This document shows, piece by piece, positions 1-6,642 of a stretch of DNA of 14,603 nucleotides. Source of the DNA: a bacterium (lineage in GTDB: Bacteria; Patescibacteriota; Minisyncoccia; Phycocordibacterales; SBAW01); contig JAKALC010000008.1 in the NCBI GenBank assembly GCA_021813335.1, positions 1 through 14,603 of the forward strand. Direction: 5' to 3'. Under the pieces are notes generated by a model, which did not search any database, was not told the origin of the DNA, and was given only the letters and a program-made list of their open reading frames with translations. A program made the translations under genes and the position numbers. Position 1 is the first letter of the stretch. Each line of letters opens with the position of its first letter.

Positions 1-535
1 GGCATATTGTGCGGTGGGCCGAGCAAGCGGCTCGGAGCCGGCGCCGCGCCGGGGTTTGAAAATTGAAAATGAGAAGGGGCTGCGCGGGCATCGTGTTGCA
101 GATGCGCTGTGGCAGCCCCGAAAGGTGGTGAACCTGCATGCAGCCGCGGGTGGCGGCCGAGCAAGCGGCTCTGCGGACGACGCCGTGGTTGGGCTTGATC
201 CGCCCCGTCTTATGGCCCGGGTCCCTGCCGGGCGATGGTTGATGGGCGCCGATGACGGATGCGGCGCCCTAATGTGATGAGAAATACCGCTTTCGCTGGC
301 GTAGACCCTGGAAGTGGTCTAGTGGCCGGCTTGATGGTCGCGAATGCGCCTGACGCAGCCGTACTGCGGTGAATGCCCGGATCTCATCGAGTATTTCCTC
401 CGTATGGTTGAGTGAACTCCCCCCGGCCTCTCCAAATACAGGAGCCCGAGGATTGATTAAACGGTAGCGTCGAAGAGAGGGGATGTCAATCGGCGTATGC
501 AGGCGGATCCTGAGGTCGCTTTTTGCGGCAAAATA
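1..535. other. GC-rich non-coding region with many hairpins; possible structured RNA
   Basis: I see no convincing protein gene here. The left half can form several helices: CCGGCG/CGCCGG around 38-53, GGGGCTGC (76-83) with GCAGCCCC (112-119) enclosing GCATC/GATGC, GCCCGG/CCGGGC around 216-234, GCGCCG/CGGCGC around 246-268, and TAGACC/GGTCTA around 302-321. A 17-nt sequence GGCCGAGCAAGCGGCTC occurs twice (17-33 and 155-171). This density of helices suggests the end of a structured RNA, but I could not match tmRNA, RNase P RNA, SRP RNA, 6S RNA or rRNA. A 97-codon reading frame on the minus strand (269-562) has mixed codon use, overlaps the next gene's start, and is not called. Confidence 0.4.
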
Positions 536-544
536 TGCTAAAAT
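536..544 (+). promoter_or_regulatory. Extended -10 promoter of the MBL-fold gene
   Basis: TGC followed by TAAAAT (539-544) forms an extended -10 box; no good -35 is visible. A transcript starting about 7 nt downstream would begin near 551, only about 4 nt before the ATG at 555, so the mRNA would be leaderless or nearly so. Confidence 0.5.
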
Positions 545-554
545 AGTGCTACGT

Positions 555-1190
555 ATGGTCATAACCTACCACGGGGGAGAATGCTTCAAGGTATCTCAGG
601 GCGACCTCACGCTCGCCTTCAATCCTCCCTCTAAGGACTCCGCTCTCAAGGTTTCGAAGTTCGGTTCGGATATCGTCCTCTCTTCGCTCGATCATCCCGA
701 CTTCAACGGCGTCGAAACGGCCTCTTTGGGAGACAAGAAGCCGTTCGTTATCACGGGCCCCGGCGAGTATGAGGTGCGCGGCGTCGAGGTCCGCGGCTTC
801 GCATCCGAATCGTCCTACGGCAAGAAAAAGGGCCTCAACACCATCTACAGCGTTTCGCTCGAAGGAATGAATCTCTGTTTCCTCGGCGCTCTTGAGGGGA
901 GCGACCTGCCCCACGACGCCAAGCAAGGGCTCGAGGATATCGACATCCTCTTCGTGCCGATAGGCGGCGAAGGAGCCCTCGATTATTCCGCAGCGTACAA
1001 ACTCGCGGTACAATTGGAACCGAACATCATCGTCCCGATGGGGTACGGCGACGGGGGGCAAAAAGACGCGCTCAAACTTTTTCTCAAGGAGGCGGGCGCC
1101 GAAGGAGAGAAGGCCGTCGACCGCCTGACGCTCAAAAAGAAGGATCTTGAAGGGAAAGAGGGTGAGATCGTCATCTTGGAGAACAGCTAA
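555..1190 (+). CDS. Metallo-beta-lactamase-fold protein with degenerate metal site
   Basis: The 211-residue protein resembles the UPF0173-like branch of the MBL fold (predicted metal-dependent hydrolases): an N-terminal strand 'MVITYHGGECFKV', a GPGEYEVRGVEV stretch near residues 71-82, and a later 'DIDILFVPIGGEGALD' segment. In active members the first motif reads HxHxDH. Here the matching place (about residues 47-54) reads SSLDHPDF, keeping only D-H, and the usual later histidines are not evident. The protein may therefore have lost hydrolase activity or bind metal differently. I chose the ATG at 555 because it starts the conserved first strand and lies just after a -10 box; the reading frame stays open further upstream. 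The next gene starts 16 nt after the stop and is probably cotranscribed. The fold is fairly sure; the function is unknown. Confidence 0.72.
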   Translation: MVITYHGGECFKVSQGDLTLAFNPPSKDSALKVSKFGSDIVLSSLDHPDFNGVETASLGDKKPFVITGPGEYEVRGVEVRGFASESSYGKKKGLNTIYSVSLEGMNLCFLGALEGSDLPHDAKQGLEDIDILFVPIGGEGALDYSAAYKLAVQLEPNIIVPMGYGDGGQKDALKLFLKEAGAEGEKAVDRLTLKKKDLEGKEGEIVILENS

Positions 1191-1206
1191 ATCTATCCAA
1201 CGAGCT

Positions 1207-1581
1207 ATGAAAGACTACATCGCAAAGCTGCACGCCCGTCCGAGCCACGAGAAGCGGCGCTTCTCGATGCGCGCCGCGGCCGGCGTGATGGCGGCGGTCT
1301 TTCTCATATGGCTCACGACGTTCAGCTTCCGGCTTGAGAACGATATCGCGCAGCAAGGGGCCGCGGATCAGGCCGACGCCAACTTCTCGGGCCTCGCCGC
1401 GGTAACGGCGTCCGTCGGAAGCGATATCGCAGGAAAGTTCGGCGAGATACGCTCGACCCTAAGCGCGCTCTCGGGGCCGGGCTTGCCCGCGCGCACGGCG
1501 TCCTCGCCGCAGGCGGCGCCGGCTGTCGTCATCGCGCCGCCTGCCGGAACTCCCGCGGCGACGTCGAGCGGTTCGAATTGA
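1207..1581 (+). CDS. Small single-pass membrane protein of unknown function
   Basis: A 124-residue protein with a positively charged N-terminus (MKDYIAKLHARPSHEKRR), one hydrophobic helix at about residues 24-42 (AAGVMAAVFLIWLTTFSF) and a C-terminal part rich in Ala, Pro, Ser and Thr that looks disordered. The positive-inside rule places the N-terminus in the cytoplasm and the tail outside. I recognise no family. It starts 16 nt after the MBL-fold gene in a CTATG context without a Shine-Dalgarno sequence, and its TGA stop lies just upstream of the gyrA promoter. GC-rich codon use matches the neighbouring genes, which supports it as real. Confidence 0.65.
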   Translation: MKDYIAKLHARPSHEKRRFSMRAAAGVMAAVFLIWLTTFSFRLENDIAQQGAADQADANFSGLAAVTASVGSDIAGKFGEIRSTLSALSGPGLPARTASSPQAAPAVVIAPPAGTPAATSSGSN

Positions 1582-1591
1582 CCGCGAAATG

Positions 1592-1600
1592 TGGTATGTT
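1592..1600 (+). promoter_or_regulatory. Possible extended -10 promoter for gyrA
   Basis: TGG followed by TATGTT (1595-1600) is a candidate extended -10 box 70 nt before the gyrA start. A TTGACC at 1578-1583 is too close to serve as its -35. A second candidate, GATAAT at 1643-1648, would give a shorter leader. Confidence 0.35.
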
Positions 1601-1669
1601 CACACCCCGGCCTATTCCGCGTGCATCCATTTTTGAATAGCGGATAATCCCGAAGCGAACGAAATATCT

Positions 1670-4144
1670 ATGGCGAAAAAAGACGAACAACCTGAGATCG
1701 AACTGTCCGACGAACGGGGCGGCATCATTCCGCGCTCCATCTCGGTCGAGATGCGCGAGTCGTACCTCGACTACGCGATGTCGGTCATCACGTCGCGCGC
1801 CCTTCCCGACGTGCGCGACGGCCTCAAGCCCGTGCATCGCCGCATCCTCTACGCGATGCATCGGATGGGCCTCACGGCGGGCGCGCGCTCGCGCAAGTCG
1901 GCGGCCGTGGTCGGCGACGTGCTCGGTAAATACCACCCGCACGGCGACGCTTCGGTCTACGACGCTATGGTGAAGATGGCGCAGGACTTCTCGATGCGCT
2001 ACCCGCTCGTCCTCGGCCAGGGAAACTTCGGCTCGATCGACGGCGACTCGGCCGCCGCGATGCGCTACACCGAAGCGAAGATGTCGAAGATTTCGGCCGA
2101 GCTCCTCAACGACATCGACAAGGAGACCGTGAACTGGCGGCCCAACTACGACGGCACGCTCAAAGAGCCCGAAGTTCTGCCGGCGGCGCTTCCGAATATC
2201 CTTCTCAACGGAACGCTCGGCATTGCGGTCGGTATGGCGACCAACGTCCCGCCACACCATCTGGGCGAGGTTTCGGCGGCGCTCCAACATCTCATCGACG
2301 AGCCGCAGGCCTCGGTCGAAGACTTGATGCAGCACCTTTCGGGTCCCGACTTTCCGACGGGCGCCGTCGTCTACAACAAGAAAGATCTTCTCCACGCTTA
2401 CCAGACCGGCAAGGGCAGCGTCGTCGCGCGCGGCCAGGCCGACATCGTCGAGGACAAGAAAGGCAATTTCCAGATCGTCATCACCTCGATACCGTACCGC
2501 GTCAACAAGTCCGACCTCATCGTGCGCATCGCGGACCTCGTGCGCGAAAAGAAGATCGACGGCATCCGGGGCCTGCGCGACGAATCGACGCGCGACATAC
2601 GCATCGTCGTCGATCTCAAGCAGGGCGCGCGGCCGCAGAACGTCCTCAACTATTTGTATAAGCACACGCAGCTCGAGGACCCGTTCCACTTCAATATGGT
2701 GATGCTCGTCGACGGCGTGCCGCAGACGATGTCGCTCAAGTCGATCCTCCAGGAGTTCATCAAGCATCGGCAGGAGGTCGTGCGCCGCCGCACGGAGTTC
2801 GATCTCAAAAAGGCGCAGGAGCGCGAGCACATCCTCCTCGGCCTCTCGAAGGCGCTCGACCATATCGACGAAGTCATCAAGACCATCCGCGCGTCGAAGG
2901 ACGTCGTCGAGGCGCACGCGAACTTGATGAAGAAGTTCAAGTTCTCGGAGCTTCAGGCGACCGCCATCCTCGAGATGCGCCTCCAGCGGCTCGCGAACCT
3001 CGAGCGCAAGAAGATCGAGGACGAGCTCACCGAAGTGCAGAAACAGATCGCCGAGTTCGAGGCGCTCCTCAAGAGCGAGAAGAAGATGCTCGGCGTCGTG
3101 AAGAGCGAGGCCGCGGCGGCGGCCGAGCGCCACGCCGATCTCCGCCGCACCAAAGTCGTGAAGGGTGAGGCGGGCGTCATCTCCGTCGAGGATATGGTGT
3201 CCGACGAAGAACAGGTGCTCGTCCTCTCCGCGGGCGGCTACGTGAAGCGCACCTCGCCCGAGGAATACCGCCGCCAGAAGCGCGGGGGAGTCGGCGTCAT
3301 CGATCTCGATACCAAGGAAGAAGATTTCGTCACGACCTTCCTCACGACTTCGACCCACAGCGACCTCCTCTTCTTCACCGACCTCGGCAAGGCGTATCAG
3401 ATAAAGATGTACGACCTTCCGGAAGGCAAACGCTCGACCAAGGGCAAGGCACTCGTCAATTATCTTTCCATATCGGACAGCGAGCGCATCTCGTCGGTCT
3501 TGCCGATGCGCAAAGGGGAGAAGGAGGGCGAGCACTACCTCTATATGATAACGAAGCACGGCGTCGCGAAAAAAGTCGATGCGACGGCGTTCCGCGACGT
3601 GCGGCGCTCGGGCCTCATCGCGATGAAGCTTCAGAAGGGCGACGAGCTCATCGCGGCGCTTCTTGTCGACAAGGGCGACGAAGTGTTCCTTTCGACCGCC
3701 AAGGGCCAGTCGATCCGCTTTAAGGAAAGCGACATCCGTCCGATGGGCCGCACCGCGGGCGGCGTGCGTGGTATGAAGCTGGGGAGCGGCGATGTCATCG
3801 TCGGCGCCGGCGTCATCAAGAAGGGCATCAAGGGCCAGGAAGTGCTCGTGGTGTCGCGCAACGGCTATGGCAAGGCGACCAAGACCGAAGAATACAAGAC
3901 CCAGAAGCGCGGCGGCTCAGGCATTAAGACTATGCAGGCAACGGGGAAGACCGGGCCGCTCATCACCTCGCGCATCATTACGCGCGGCGAGGGAGGGGAG
4001 GAAGAGATCGTCGTCATTTCCAAAAAAGGCCAGGTCATCCGCACGGGCCTCGATGAGATAAAAACGCAATCCCGCTCCACCCAAGGCGTCCGCATTATGA
4101 AGTTGCGCGAGGGCGACGCCATCGCAAGTTTCGTGTGTTTGTAG
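1670..4144 (+). CDS. gyrA: DNA gyrase subunit A
   Basis: GyrA cuts and rejoins DNA as the A2 part of the A2B2 gyrase, which introduces negative supercoils. The 824-residue protein is full length. It starts the core with '[40 protein letters not shown]' type sequence near residues 24-63 (winged-helix region), and has the catalytic tyrosine in AAMRYTE at Tyr133. The C-terminal beta-pinwheel carries GyrA-box motifs QKRGGVG (536-542) and QKRGGSG (745-751), which separate GyrA from ParC. In the quinolone-resistance region, [11 protein letters not shown] has Ala94 where E. coli has Ser83, while Asp98 matches Asp87. The start context is ATATCTATGG without a Shine-Dalgarno sequence. gyrB is not in the window. 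A strong hairpin follows the stop. Confidence 0.97.
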   Translation: MAKKDEQPEIELSDERGGIIPRSISVEMRESYLDYAMSVITSRALPDVRDGLKPVHRRILYAMHRMGLTAGARSRKSAAVVGDVLGKYHPHGDASVYDAMVKMAQDFSMRYPLVLGQGNFGSIDGDSAAAMRYTEAKMSKISAELLNDIDKETVNWRPNYDGTLKEPEVLPAALPNILLNGTLGIAVGMATNVPPHHLGEVSAALQHLIDEPQASVEDLMQHLSGPDFPTGAVVYNKKDLLHAYQTGKGSVVARGQADIVEDKKGNFQIVITSIPYRVNKSDLIVRIADLVREKKIDGIRGLRDESTRDIRIVVDLKQGARPQNVLNYLYKHTQLEDPFHFNMVMLVDGVPQTMSLKSILQEFIKHRQEVVRRRTEFDLKKAQEREHILLGLSKALDHIDEVIKTIRASKDVVEAHANLMKKFKFSELQATAILEMRLQRLANLERKKIEDELTEVQKQIAEFEALLKSEKKMLGVVKSEAAAAAERHADLRRTKVVKGEAGVISVEDMVSDEEQVLVLSAGGYVKRTSPEEYRRQKRGGVGVIDLDTKEEDFVTTFLTTSTHSDLLFFTDLGKAYQIKMYDLPEGKRSTKGKALVNYLSISDSERISSVLPMRKGEKEGEHYLYMITKHGVAKKVDATAFRDVRRSGLIAMKLQKGDELIAALLVDKGDEVFLSTAKGQSIRFKESDIRPMGRTAGGVRGMKLGSGDVIVGAGVIKKGIKGQEVLVVSRNGYGKATKTEEYKTQKRGGSGIKTMQATGKTGPLITSRIITRGEGGEEEIVVISKKGQVIRTGLDEIKTQSRSTQGVRIMKLREGDAIASFVCL

Positions 4145-4155
4145 TTTGCACGGGA

Positions 4156-4196
4156 AATAACACAAAAGCCCCATTAAATGAGGCTTTTGTGTTATT
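4156..4196 (+). terminator. Hairpin terminator after gyrA
   Basis: AATAACACAAAAGCC (4156-4170) is perfectly complementary to 4182-4196, with an 11-nt loop. The A-run on one side and T-run on the other let it work in both directions. It begins 12 nt after the gyrA stop and marks the border of the AT-rich island. Confidence 0.85.
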
Positions 4197-4225
4197 AAGG
4201 ATTACAGAATTGAACAAAATACTAG

Positions 4226-4234
4226 TTATCCACA
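4226..4234 (+). promoter_or_regulatory. DnaA-box-like nonamer TTATCCACA
   Basis: A perfect match to the bacterial DnaA box consensus, in the intergenic space between the gyrA terminator and the promoter of the next gene. The same nonamer recurs at 5118, 8885 and 9042. Confidence 0.5.
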
Positions 4235-4263
4235 GTACAGTTCTTTTTTAAAGACACAGTAAA

Positions 4264-4272
4264 TGCTATAAT
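4264..4272 (+). promoter_or_regulatory. Extended -10 promoter TGCTATAAT
   Basis: TGC plus consensus TATAAT (4267-4272), with no clear -35. The expected transcript start near 4279 leaves about 12 nt before the ATG at 4291. Confidence 0.75.
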
Positions 4273-4290
4273 AGACGGCACAGACAGCAT

Positions 4291-4665
4291 ATGGCATTTG
4301 AAGAATTTAAACCCACAGTAGGAAGATTTACACCTACAATAAGTATTGGTAGGAGTGGTTTTGGTTTTAGTTCTGGATTTGCGAAAAAATATGGCTCATT
4401 AATTGAAAAAAAGGACGGAATGAGTGGAATCAAATTATATTTTGATCGGGATAGATTGGCTGTTGGTTTCAAAATTGTGTCGACGCAAGAGGATGGGGTC
4501 ATCAAATTGAAATCGATACCAAATGGCGGGTATTTTCTTGGTGCCCGTTCGTTTCTGGTCAAATATGACATTGTCCGCACGCAATTTGAACTTCGATACC
4601 AACCAAAAGTTGAACAATCTTCCGACGGACAACTTTTCGTGATCGAACTCAAACGGAAAGTTTGA
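4291..4665 (+). CDS. Small unknown protein in an AT-rich island
   Basis: A 124-residue soluble protein without a signal peptide or membrane helix. Its pattern of short strands (FTPTISIGRSGFGFSSGFAKK near 13-33, SGIKLYFDRDRLAVGFKI near 45-62, YFLGARSFLVKYDI near 82-95) suggests a beta-rich fold, vaguely like a swapped-hairpin regulator, but I do not recognise the family. Codons are visibly AT-rich, unlike gyrA or the GC-rich genes downstream, which points to horizontal acquisition. It has its own consensus promoter and a CATATG start without a Shine-Dalgarno sequence. It is the only protein gene beside the two tRNA-like RNAs, and a link with them is possible but not shown. Confidence 0.7.
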   Translation: MAFEEFKPTVGRFTPTISIGRSGFGFSSGFAKKYGSLIEKKDGMSGIKLYFDRDRLAVGFKIVSTQEDGVIKLKSIPNGGYFLGARSFLVKYDIVRTQFELRYQPKVEQSSDGQLFVIELKRKV

Positions 4666-4692
4666 TGAACCTTGAAAATAAATACTCTTTCG

Positions 4693-4812
4693 AGTGCAAA
4701 GGATGGGCCGGTAGCCTATGTTAGTTAAGGCGGCGGGCCGTTAACCCGCGACAGATGGTTGGTCGCCACTTAAGACGTGAGTGCGATTCTCACCCGGCTC
4801 ACTCTTTGCACT
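4693..4812 (+). ncRNA. Extended tRNA-like RNA 1 (anticodon-position GUU)
   Basis: The core 4705-4801 folds as a cloverleaf: acceptor GGGCCGG/CCGGCTC, D stem GCCT/AGGC, anticodon stem GCGGG/CCCGC with loop CCGTTAA, T stem GTGAG/CTCAC. Several things are wrong for a working tRNA-Asn. The D loop ATGTTAGTTA lacks the GG pair, base 33 is C instead of the near-universal U, the T loop is TGCGATT (G in place of U55), and a 27-nt variable region (4750-4776) replaces the usual 4-5 nt. The flanks AGTGCAAAG (4693-4701) and CTTTGCACT (4804-4812) are inverted repeats that lengthen the acceptor helix to about 19 positions with one mismatch. GGATGGG (4701-4707) could alternatively pair with CCCATCC (4827-4833). 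It may be a tRNA relic or a dedicated tRNA-like RNA. Confidence 0.55.
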
Positions 4813-4842
4813 TGAAAAAGTACTTCCCCATCCATTTTTGAC

Positions 4843-4939
4843 GGATGAGACATGTGCGGGTGTAGCACAATTGGTAGTGCGGGACCCCTGGAAGGTTTTG
4901 ATGGTGGTTCGAATCCACCCACCCGCGCATGTCTCATCC
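4843..4939 (+). tRNA. Extended tRNA-like RNA 2 (anticodon-position UGG, Pro-like)
   Basis: The body 4856-4927 is a good cloverleaf: acceptor GCGGGTG/CACCCGC, D arm GCAC-AATTGGTA-GTGC, anticodon stem GGACC/GGTTT, T arm GGTGG-TTCGAAT-CCACC. The loop CCTGGAA places UGG (Pro, codon CCA) at 34-36, but base 33 is C, as in its neighbour. The acceptor GCGGGTG is more typical of tRNA-Gly, and the discriminator position is G, unusual for tRNA-Pro. Most striking, GGATGAGACATGT (4843-4855) pairs along its whole length with 4927-4939 (12 Watson-Crick pairs and one wobble), making a 20-bp acceptor helix. That would leave RNase P no single-stranded leader. Standard scanners would probably call tRNA-Pro; I am unsure it acts in translation. 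Confidence 0.6.
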
Positions 4940-5117
4940 CGCAATATTTCCAATCAAAGAGAAAAAACCTACAGAACCAAACCGTAGGGTATTGAACACT
5001 CCATTAGATTAATTACCCCTTTTTTCATATGCAGCATAGCTGCTAGAAAAACTACGCTGAGCACTATATCAAACCTACATACTATTACAACCGCTGACGG
5101 AATATATTGCTAGTTTT
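4940..5117. other. AT-rich intergenic stretch without a gene
   Basis: No coding frame is credible. ACCTAC/GTAGGGT around 4968-4990 and GCAGC/GCTGC around 5031-5043 can form small hairpins. Base composition matches the island to the left rather than the GC-rich genes to the right. Confidence 0.4.
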
Positions 5118-5235
5118 TTATCCACATCCCCAACCCAAAAGGACTGTCCTTCCCCAGAAAACAAGGCCGGGCCTTGTAGTGGAGTTGTCCACAGCCAAAA
5201 AGGACCGTCCTTTCTAGGAAAGGACGGTCCTTTTG
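5118..5235. repeat. Cluster of DnaA-box-like nonamers and AAGGnCnGnCCTT palindromes
   Basis: In 118 bp there are TTATCCACA (5118-5126), palindrome AAGGACTGTCCTT (5139-5151), CAAGGCCGGGCCTTG (5162-5176), TTGTCCACA (5185-5193), AAGGACCGTCCTT (5200-5212) and AAGGACGGTCCTT (5221-5233). Positions 5198-5213 and 5220-5235 pair perfectly over 16 bp around a 6-nt loop, and the T-run at the end would also let it terminate transcription. The 27-nt block 5151-5177 is repeated exactly at 10510-10536. Confidence 0.7.
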
Positions 5236-5256
5236 TGTCGGGTTGGATCGGGGAAA

Positions 5257-5284
5257 TAAAAAGGCCGGGAGAAACTCCCGGCCG
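5257..5284 (-). terminator. Rho-independent terminator of the small secreted protein gene
   Basis: On the minus strand GGCCGGGAG, loop TTT and CTCCCGGCC (5284-5264) make a perfect 9-bp stem followed by a T-run (5263-5259). It lies about 60 nt past the stop codon at 5346-5348. Confidence 0.85.
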
Positions 5285-5345
5285 GCCCCCGTGTACGCGT
5301 TGCTGTTTGCGATGGCTCGCTTGTCCGTGCCGCGCTATCGCGGGC

Positions 5346-5780
5346 CTATCTGTCGGCGAGCTTCTTGCCGCCCCAGCCGCCGACCGCGGTCCAGAAGGCG
5401 TGCCAGCCGCTCGAGATCCAGACGCCGCCGGTCACGACGTTCCCGACGACCATACCTGCGGCGATGTAGACGAGCTGCTTGCCGGTCAGGCCGAAAGCGA
5501 CGGTATCGTCGGCCGGTGCCGGAGCGGCGCCGCCGCCCGAGGACGTGGTGCCGGCGGCAGCGAGCATTGTCGGCTGGCCCTGGCCCGTATTGGCCGCGGC
5601 GAGCATTGTCGGCTGCGGCTGCGGCTGCGGCGCCGGCGGTGCCGTCGTGTCGGCCGACGCGGCCGCGATCGTGGCGATGCCGTTGCCGATGGCGGCTTGG
5701 TCTTGCCCGCCCTGCGCGATGCCGAAGAAACTCAGACTCAAAGCGGCAGCGGCTGCTGCCAAGATGACGCGTCGTTTCAT
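5346..5780 (-). CDS. Small secreted or membrane-anchored protein with QPTMLAAA repeats
   Basis: A 144-residue protein with an N-terminal signal peptide (MKRRVILAAAAAALSLSFFG, cleavage probably near AQG at about 22-24), a Pro/Gln/Ala-rich linker containing QPTMLAAA twice (about 57-64 and 69-76), a Gly-rich spacer, and a C-terminal hydrophobic segment (LVYIAAGMVVGNVVTGGVWI near 103-122) ending in GGKKLADR. It is probably exported and held by the C-terminal helix. No family recognised. Unlike most genes here it has a purine-rich Shine-Dalgarno region (GGAG and GGGG upstream of AGAGAATG). It stands alone on the minus strand with its own terminator. An opposite-strand frame here is low-complexity and treated as a shadow. 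Confidence 0.72.
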   Translation of the reverse strand: MKRRVILAAAAAALSLSFFGIAQGGQDQAAIGNGIATIAAASADTTAPPAPQPQPQPTMLAAANTGQGQPTMLAAAGTTSSGGGAAPAPADDTVAFGLTGKQLVYIAAGMVVGNVVTGGVWISSGWHAFWTAVGGWGGKKLADR

Positions 5781-5915
5781 TCTCTTCCCCTTCTCCTTTG
5801 GTTGTGCAACAAAAAGCCCTTGCGGGCCCGTATATGGCCCGTGAGAGCGCCATCTGCGCCAACTCTACGCCGAGTTCGAAAGACGTCAAGCCGCCCCCGT
5901 GGATATTCACAGCAT

Positions 5916-5955
5916 ACAAGGTCCGGCCTTGTAGCGGCTGGAAACCGGACCTTGT
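5916..5955. repeat. Palindromic repeat ACAAGGTCCGG...CCGGACCTTGT
   Basis: ACAAGGTCCGG (5916-5926) pairs perfectly with 5945-5955. The left arm runs on as CAAGGTCCGGCCTTG (5917-5931), a variant of the AAGGnCnGnCCTT palindrome, and is preceded by a weak nonamer match ATATTCACA (5903-5911). The hairpin ends just before the methyltransferase promoter. Confidence 0.55.
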
Positions 5956-5964
5956 GTTCGAGAT

Positions 5965-5975
5965 TGGTATACAAT
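5965..5975 (+). promoter_or_regulatory. Extended -10 promoter of the methyltransferase gene
   Basis: TGG followed by TATACAAT. The expected transcript start at about 5980-5982 is 2-4 nt before the ATG at 5984, predicting a leaderless mRNA. Confidence 0.55.
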
Positions 5976-5983
5976 GGAGCCAT

Positions 5984-6583
5984 ATGTACGGACGCGAACA
6001 TATGCCGGCCCATTCGGCACAGGAAAAAACCGGCGCCTTCCTCGATCCAAGACGCGTCGTCAAATCGGCGGAATTCCACGAAGGGATGAAGGTCGCCGAC
6101 TTCGGCAGCGCGTCCGGCTTCTTCACGCACGAGGCGGCTCGACTGGTAGGCCGCCACGGCGAGGTGTGGTCCATCGATCCCAACCGCGAGCTCCTGGCGC
6201 GCACGAGATCGAACGCCGCGATGATGGGCCATACCAACATCGACTTCGTCGCCGCCGACGTCGAGCGCCGCCGGGGCAGCGGCCTTCCCGATGCCTCTAT
6301 GGATCGCGTCATCGCCGCGAACCTCCTCTTTTCGGCGCGAAACAAAAGCGCGCTCGTCGAGGAGATCTGGCGCGTTCTCAAGGAGGGCGGGCGCGCCGTC
6401 GTCACCGACTGGAAGAGCTCGTCCTCCGGACTCGGACTCGAGCCCAAGGATACGATCGCCGAGGAGGATGCGCTGAAGCTCTTCGAGCGCGGCGGGTTCG
6501 CGTTCGTCAAAAAAGTCCCTGCCGGCAGCCACCACTGGGGCTTCGTCGTCGAGAAGAAGAGGACGGGACGGGGCAGAACATAG
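5984..6583 (+). CDS. Class I SAM-dependent methyltransferase
   Basis: A 199-residue Rossmann-fold methyltransferase of the Methyltransf_11/25/UbiE-like kind. Motif I is VADFGSASGFF (37-47), where GxSG stands in for the usual GxGxG; the ribose-binding acid is Asp65 in SIDPN; AADVE (90-94) and LPDASMDRVIAANLLF (101-116) form motifs II-III; VLKEGGRAVVTDW (131-143) is the typical post-III strand. The substrate cannot be told from sequence. The frame is open upstream to 5798, but that part crosses the palindrome and promoter. I therefore start at 5984, which lies right behind the -10 box and begins MYGREHMPAH. A later ATG at 6002 is possible. The solute-binding gene follows after its own promoter. 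Confidence 0.85.
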   Translation: MYGREHMPAHSAQEKTGAFLDPRRVVKSAEFHEGMKVADFGSASGFFTHEAARLVGRHGEVWSIDPNRELLARTRSNAAMMGHTNIDFVAADVERRRGSGLPDASMDRVIAANLLFSARNKSALVEEIWRVLKEGGRAVVTDWKSSSSGLGLEPKDTIAEEDALKLFERGGFAFVKKVPAGSHHWGFVVEKKRTGRGRT

Positions 6584-6601
6584 CGATGAACGGACCGGGG
6601 G

Positions 6602-6610
6602 TGATATACT
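6602..6610 (+). promoter_or_regulatory. Extended -10 promoter of the solute-binding protein gene
   Basis: TGA followed by TATACT (6605-6610), with the start expected near 6617 and a leader of about 26 nt before the ATG at 6643. Confidence 0.55.
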
Positions 6611-6642
6611 TATCGTGAACAGCGTTATTTCCTGATGTCCGT

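Noticed and set aside
117..150. CCCGAAAGGTGGTGAAC resembles a conserved large-subunit rRNA segment, and GGTGAA...GCAGCC a cobalamin riboswitch core
   Set aside because: The sequence on both sides does not continue either match.
277..310. TGAGAAATACC and TGGCGTAG resemble pieces of the TPP riboswitch
   Set aside because: The conserved GAACCTGAT segment between them and the enclosing stem are missing, and the gene downstream is unrelated to thiamine.
269..562. 97-codon minus-strand frame with partly protein-like sequence
   Set aside because: Mixed codon use unlike the neighbours, overlap with the start and promoter of the MBL-fold gene, and an unnatural basic C-terminal half. I recognise no family.
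1529..3559. 676-codon minus-strand frame opposite gyrA
   Set aside because: It is the mirror frame of a GC-rich gene with strong third-position bias; low-complexity composition and no recognisable domain.
4741..4987. Small frames on both strands across the tRNA-like RNAs
   Set aside because: They are translations of cloverleaf sequence, a frequent false call over tRNA genes.
5118..5235. CRISPR array
   Set aside because: The repeats are short palindromes with unequal spacing and varying centres; there are no uniform spacers and no cas genes.
5235..6089. 284-codon plus-strand frame across the secreted protein gene
   Set aside because: Arg/Gly/Ala-rich shadow of the minus-strand gene, running through its terminator and the palindromic repeat.
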